A stretch of DNA of 64,000 nucleotides, taken from JBKPNJ01 sp963695705. Its GTDB lineage: Bacteria; Actinomycetota; Actinomycetes; Propionibacteriales; Nocardioidaceae. The position numbers and the translations under genes were made by a program. The stretch lies in contig CAVOHB010000009.1 of the NCBI GenBank assembly GCA_963695705.1, forward strand, positions 558,001 through 622,000. The letters are read 5' to 3'. The notes beneath the pieces are model-generated. The model searched no databases and was not told where the DNA came from. It was given only the letters and a program-made list of their open reading frames with translations. This document shows positions 61,452 to 64,000 of this stretch, piece after piece (positions within the stretch are counted from its first letter, which is position 1; the number at the start of each line of letters is the position of its first letter).

Positions 61452-62978
61452 ATGTCGGACGACTACCTCGCCCGGATCGGGAACCTCATTCGCGTCGCCC
61501 GCAAGCACCGGGAGTGGACGCAGGCGGAGCTCGCCGAAGTGCTCGGCACGAGCCAGAGTGCGGTCAACCGGATCGAGCGCGGCCACCAGAACCTCAGCCT
61601 CGAGATGCTCGCCCGCATCGGCGAGGCGCTCGACAGTGAGATCGTCTCGCTCGGTGCCGGTCCGACGCACCTGCGCGTCGTGGGTCCGACCAGGCTGTCG
61701 GGCTCGATCGACGTGAAGTCGTCCAAGAACGCCGGCGTCGGGTTGCTGTGCGCCTCCCTGCTCAACCAGGGAACGACGACCCTGCGCAAGGTGGCCAGGA
61801 TCGAGGAGGTCCACCGGATCCTCGAGGTGCTCAACAGCATCGGGGTCAAGACCCGGTGGCTCAACGACGACAACGATCTGGAGGTCATCACCCCGGCCAA
61901 GCTCGACCTGCTGGCGATGGACGCCGAAGCCGCCCGGCGGACCCGCAGCATCATCATGTTCCTGGGACCGCTGATGCACCGGGAGGAGCGCTTCCAGCTT
62001 CCCTACGCCGGCGGCTGCGACCTCGGCACCAGGACGGTGGAGCCGCACCTGGCGGCGCTGCGCCCCTTCGGCCTGGAGGTCAAGGCAACCGACGGGTCCT
62101 ACCACGCGGAGGCGGATCGCAACGTCTCACCGACCCGCCCCATCGTGCTGACCGAGCGCGGGGACACCGTGACCGAGAACGCACTGCTAGCAGCGGCGCG
62201 TCAGCCCAGCATCACGATCATCCGCAACGCCAGCCCCAACTACATGGTTCAGGATCTCTGCTTCTACCTCAACGAGCTCGGAGTGCGGATCGACGGCGTC
62301 GGAACGACCACACTCACCGTGCACGGGGTCGCAGAGATCAACCGCGACGTCGAGTACTCCCCCTCCGAGGACCCGATCGAGGCGATGAGCCTGCTGGCCG
62401 CCGCCATCGTCACGTCGTCACGGATCACCATCAAGCGCGTCCCGATCGAGTTCCTTGAGATCGAGCTGGCACTGCTGGAGGAGATGGGTTTCAACTACGA
62501 GCGCGGTGAGGAGTACGTCGCCGGCAATGGCCACACCCGGCTGGTCGACCTCACCACCCGGCCGTCGACGCTGCACTCCCCCATCGACAAGATCCATCCG
62601 ATGCCGTTCCCGGGCCTCAACATCGACAACCTGCCGTTCTTCGCGGTGATCGCCGCCACGGCGCAGGGTCAGACACTGATCCATGACTGGGTGTACGAGA
62701 ACAGGGCGATCTACCTGACCGAGCTGACCAAGCTGGGTGCGACGGTCAAGCTGCTCGACCCCCACCGCGTGCTGGTCGAGGGCCCGACCCACTGGTCCGC
62801 GGCGGAGATGATGTGTCCGCCGGCGCTGCGGCCCGCCGTCGTCATCCTGCTGGCGATGCTGGCCGCGAAGGGCACCTCGGTCCTGCGCAGCGTCTACGTG
62901 ATCAACCGGGGGTACGAGGACCTCGCCGAGCGGCTGAACCTGCTCGGCGCGCAGATCGAGACCTTCCGCGACATCTGA
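61452..62978 (+). CDS. UDP-N-acetylglucosamine 1-carboxyvinyltransferase fused to an N-terminal HTH
   Basis: A 508-residue protein. Residues ~5-60 are an XRE/Cro-type HTH (IGNLIRVARKHREWTQAELAEVLGTSQSAVNRIERGHQNLSLEMLARIGEAL). The rest is an EPSP-synthase-fold MurA: SIDVKSSKNAGVGLLCASLL (Lys-Asn substrate loop), LPYAGGCDLGTRTVEPHLAAL (catalytic Cys position), NLPFFAVIAATAQGQT, and YVINRGYEDLAERLNLLGA. MurA makes UDP-GlcNAc enolpyruvate for peptidoglycan. Fusions of this kind occur in actinobacteria; whether this one is catalytic, regulatory or both is open. Confidence 0.85.
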   Translation: MSDDYLARIGNLIRVARKHREWTQAELAEVLGTSQSAVNRIERGHQNLSLEMLARIGEALDSEIVSLGAGPTHLRVVGPTRLSGSIDVKSSKNAGVGLLCASLLNQGTTTLRKVARIEEVHRILEVLNSIGVKTRWLNDDNDLEVITPAKLDLLAMDAEAARRTRSIIMFLGPLMHREERFQLPYAGGCDLGTRTVEPHLAALRPFGLEVKATDGSYHAEADRNVSPTRPIVLTERGDTVTENALLAAARQPSITIIRNASPNYMVQDLCFYLNELGVRIDGVGTTTLTVHGVAEINRDVEYSPSEDPIEAMSLLAAAIVTSSRITIKRVPIEFLEIELALLEEMGFNYERGEEYVAGNGHTRLVDLTTRPSTLHSPIDKIHPMPFPGLNIDNLPFFAVIAATAQGQTLIHDWVYENRAIYLTELTKLGATVKLLDPHRVLVEGPTHWSAAEMMCPPALRPAVVILLAMLAAKGTSVLRSVYVINRGYEDLAERLNLLGAQIETFRDI

Positions 62979-62984
62979 GTCGGC

Positions 62985-63251
62985 TCAGCCGAAGAGCTCG
63001 TCGAGGAACGACCGGCTGCCGGCCGACTTGATGTCCGGAGGCGGCGCGTTCATGTCCGCGGTGATCCGCGGAAGCGGCTGGGTTCGGGGTCCGCTGGCGC
63101 GGTGCCAGTCGTTCTCCGCCTCGATCAGCCGGCCACGCTCGGCCCGTTCGAGAAAGATTCCTCCACAGGACTCGCAATGGACGACGGCGACTCCGCCGCG
63201 TGTCCGCTCGGTCATGTCGCCCTGGCAGCTCGGGCAGGTGCGTGCATCCAC
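62985..63251 (-). CDS. Zinc-ribbon (TFIIB-type) small protein
   Basis: An 88-residue protein: CPSCQGDMTERTRGGVAVVHCESCGGIFLERAE is a CxxC...CxxC zinc ribbon of the zf-TFIIB family, followed by a charged helix and the conserved FLDELFG tail. Role unknown, probably protein or nucleic-acid binding. Confidence 0.85.
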   Translation of the reverse strand: MDARTCPSCQGDMTERTRGGVAVVHCESCGGIFLERAERGRLIEAENDWHRASGPRTQPLPRITADMNAPPPDIKSAGSRSFLDELFG

Positions 63252-63368
63252 CCGGTCACGTTAGCGCAGCGGCTCGACGCAACGTTATCTGTGCAGCGAG
63301 TTAGGTCCCGTCGCCGGCTGCACAGCACAAGCCGCCGGTGCCGTCCCGCCGTTGTTGTCCACGCGTGT

Positions 63369-64000
63369 TCAGTGCCACTGGCCGCGCTCCAGCATCACAC
63401 GTCGCAACGTGTCGATGCGGTCGGTCATGATGCCGTCGACCCCGAGGTCGAGCAGGCGGGTGATCTCCGCGGCGTCGTCGACTGTCCAGACGTGCACATG
63501 TTTGCCCAGCGCGTGCGCCCGGTGCATGAACTGGGGGGTCACGACGGCCAGCCGGCCGATCCGCGACGGCACCTGTACACACGGCGCCTGGCTCGCCAGC
63601 AGGCGCTCCCGCAGCTGGGGCAACGGTAGAAACCGCAGCCCGACCACCCCGACCGGGCCGAAGGCCGTGGCCACCCGCCGGCCGAGTGCCCGACGGACCT
63701 GGTTGATCCGGGCCTGCGAGAAGGAGGCGACACACACCCGGTCGTGTACCCCCAGGTCGTCGATGACGGCGAGCAGCGGACGGATCGCGCTCGCCTGCTT
63801 GACGTCGACATTGATCCTGGTGTCCGGCCAGGTGGTGAGGAGCTCGGCGAGCGTTGGGATGGGTTCGCGTCCTCCGATCCGGGCACGGGACACCTCCGCG
63901 AGCGTCATCCGGGCGATCCGGCCCTGCCGATCCGTCACCCGGTCCAGGGTGCGGTCGTGGAACGCCAGGAGATGCCCGTCCGCCGTGCCGTGAACGTCGG
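63369..64000 (-). CDS. Glycerophosphodiester phosphodiesterase (5' end outside window)
   Basis: The frame continues past 64000, so about 210 C-terminal residues are seen. DVHGTADGHLLAFHDRTLDRVTDRQG is the GDPD catalytic region (the 'D..T.DG..V..HD..L.R.T' signature), INVDVK and TVDDAAEITRLLDLGVDGIMTDRID are the later barrel motifs. Hydrolyses glycerophosphodiesters to glycerol-3-phosphate and an alcohol. The true start is upstream of the visible sequence. Confidence 0.88.
   Translation of the reverse strand, partial: DVHGTADGHLLAFHDRTLDRVTDRQGRIARMTLAEVSRARIGGREPIPTLAELLTTWPDTRINVDVKQASAIRPLLAVIDDLGVHDRVCVASFSQARINQVRRALGRRVATAFGPVGVVGLRFLPLPQLRERLLASQAPCVQVPSRIGRLAVVTPQFMHRAHALGKHVHVWTVDDAAEITRLLDLGVDGIMTDRIDTLRRVMLERGQWH

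Overview
The window is about two thirds G+C and starts genes freely with GTG. It has the gene order of a high-GC Gram-positive: two F420-type oxidoreductases, DUF2630, DUF1918 and DUF5999 small proteins, and a pgsA-like / DUF881 / sbp / DUF881 / gcvH / GarA-like FHA / FtsR-like MerR / BFN / MerR / gcvP block that I recall as collinear with the Mycobacterium tuberculosis Rv1822-Rv1832 region. I therefore place it in the Actinomycetia; the order cannot be fixed from this window. No rRNA, tRNA or CRISPR array was seen.

Layout. 1-3.5 kb: tail of a Gfo/Idh/MocA oxidoreductase, an App1-type (DUF2183) phosphatase, a secreted protein, an acetyltransferase and DUF2630. 3.9-11.7 kb: an Lrp/AsnC regulator divergent from a co-directional set of six genes (APC permease, AbiEii-like nucleotidyltransferase, metallophosphoesterase, GlnT/GMAS-type glutamine synthetase homologue, DUF1116 protein, acetamidase/formamidase). 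This looks like an uncharacterised route for an amine, amide or carbamoyl compound. 12-15.2 kb: a small ORF and a large ATP-binding LuxR regulator. 16-17.2 kb: an NmrA-like protein and a 26-residue membrane peptide. 17.3-26.2 kb: the conserved block above, ending in gcvP behind a glycine riboswitch and an RBS-occluding hairpin. 26.2-36.1 kb: tldE/tldD, DUF5999, a HAD phosphatase, sbcC/sbcD, fdhD and a CDF zinc exporter. 36.3-53.6 kb: pepN, acetyltransferases, SDR, flavin reductase-like, OsmC, LysE, an acyl-CoA-dehydrogenase-like/methyltransferase/glycosyltransferase trio, small membrane proteins, a ZIP transporter with a DtxR/IdeR-like box, adenosine deaminase, a flavodoxin-fold protein, tandem SRPBCC, an AlkZ-like winged-helix protein and the F420 pair. 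53.8-54.1 kb: a gene made almost wholly of a 21-residue repeat carrying an EGDDDTEGH motif. 55.6-58.9 kb: a small integrated element in the 3' end of lpdA, bounded by a 15-bp direct repeat and holding a tyrosine integrase, a terminase-small-subunit-like gene and small ORFs. 58.9-64 kb: lpdA, an aldo/keto reductase, an HTH-MurA fusion with a 12-bp operator-like palindrome, a zinc-ribbon protein and the end of a GDPD.

Two themes cross the window. First, a dispersed intergenic element with a long hairpin (arms TTGCGCGGTTGTTGGTCAC-like) occurs at 3.5, 11.7 and 15.5 kb, with a partial inverted copy at 36.1 kb. Second, four reading frames (gcvP, tldE, the EGH-repeat gene and the integrase) are each broken by a single extra base while coding signal continues downstream. 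These are either sequence errors or recent mutations, and raw reads would decide.
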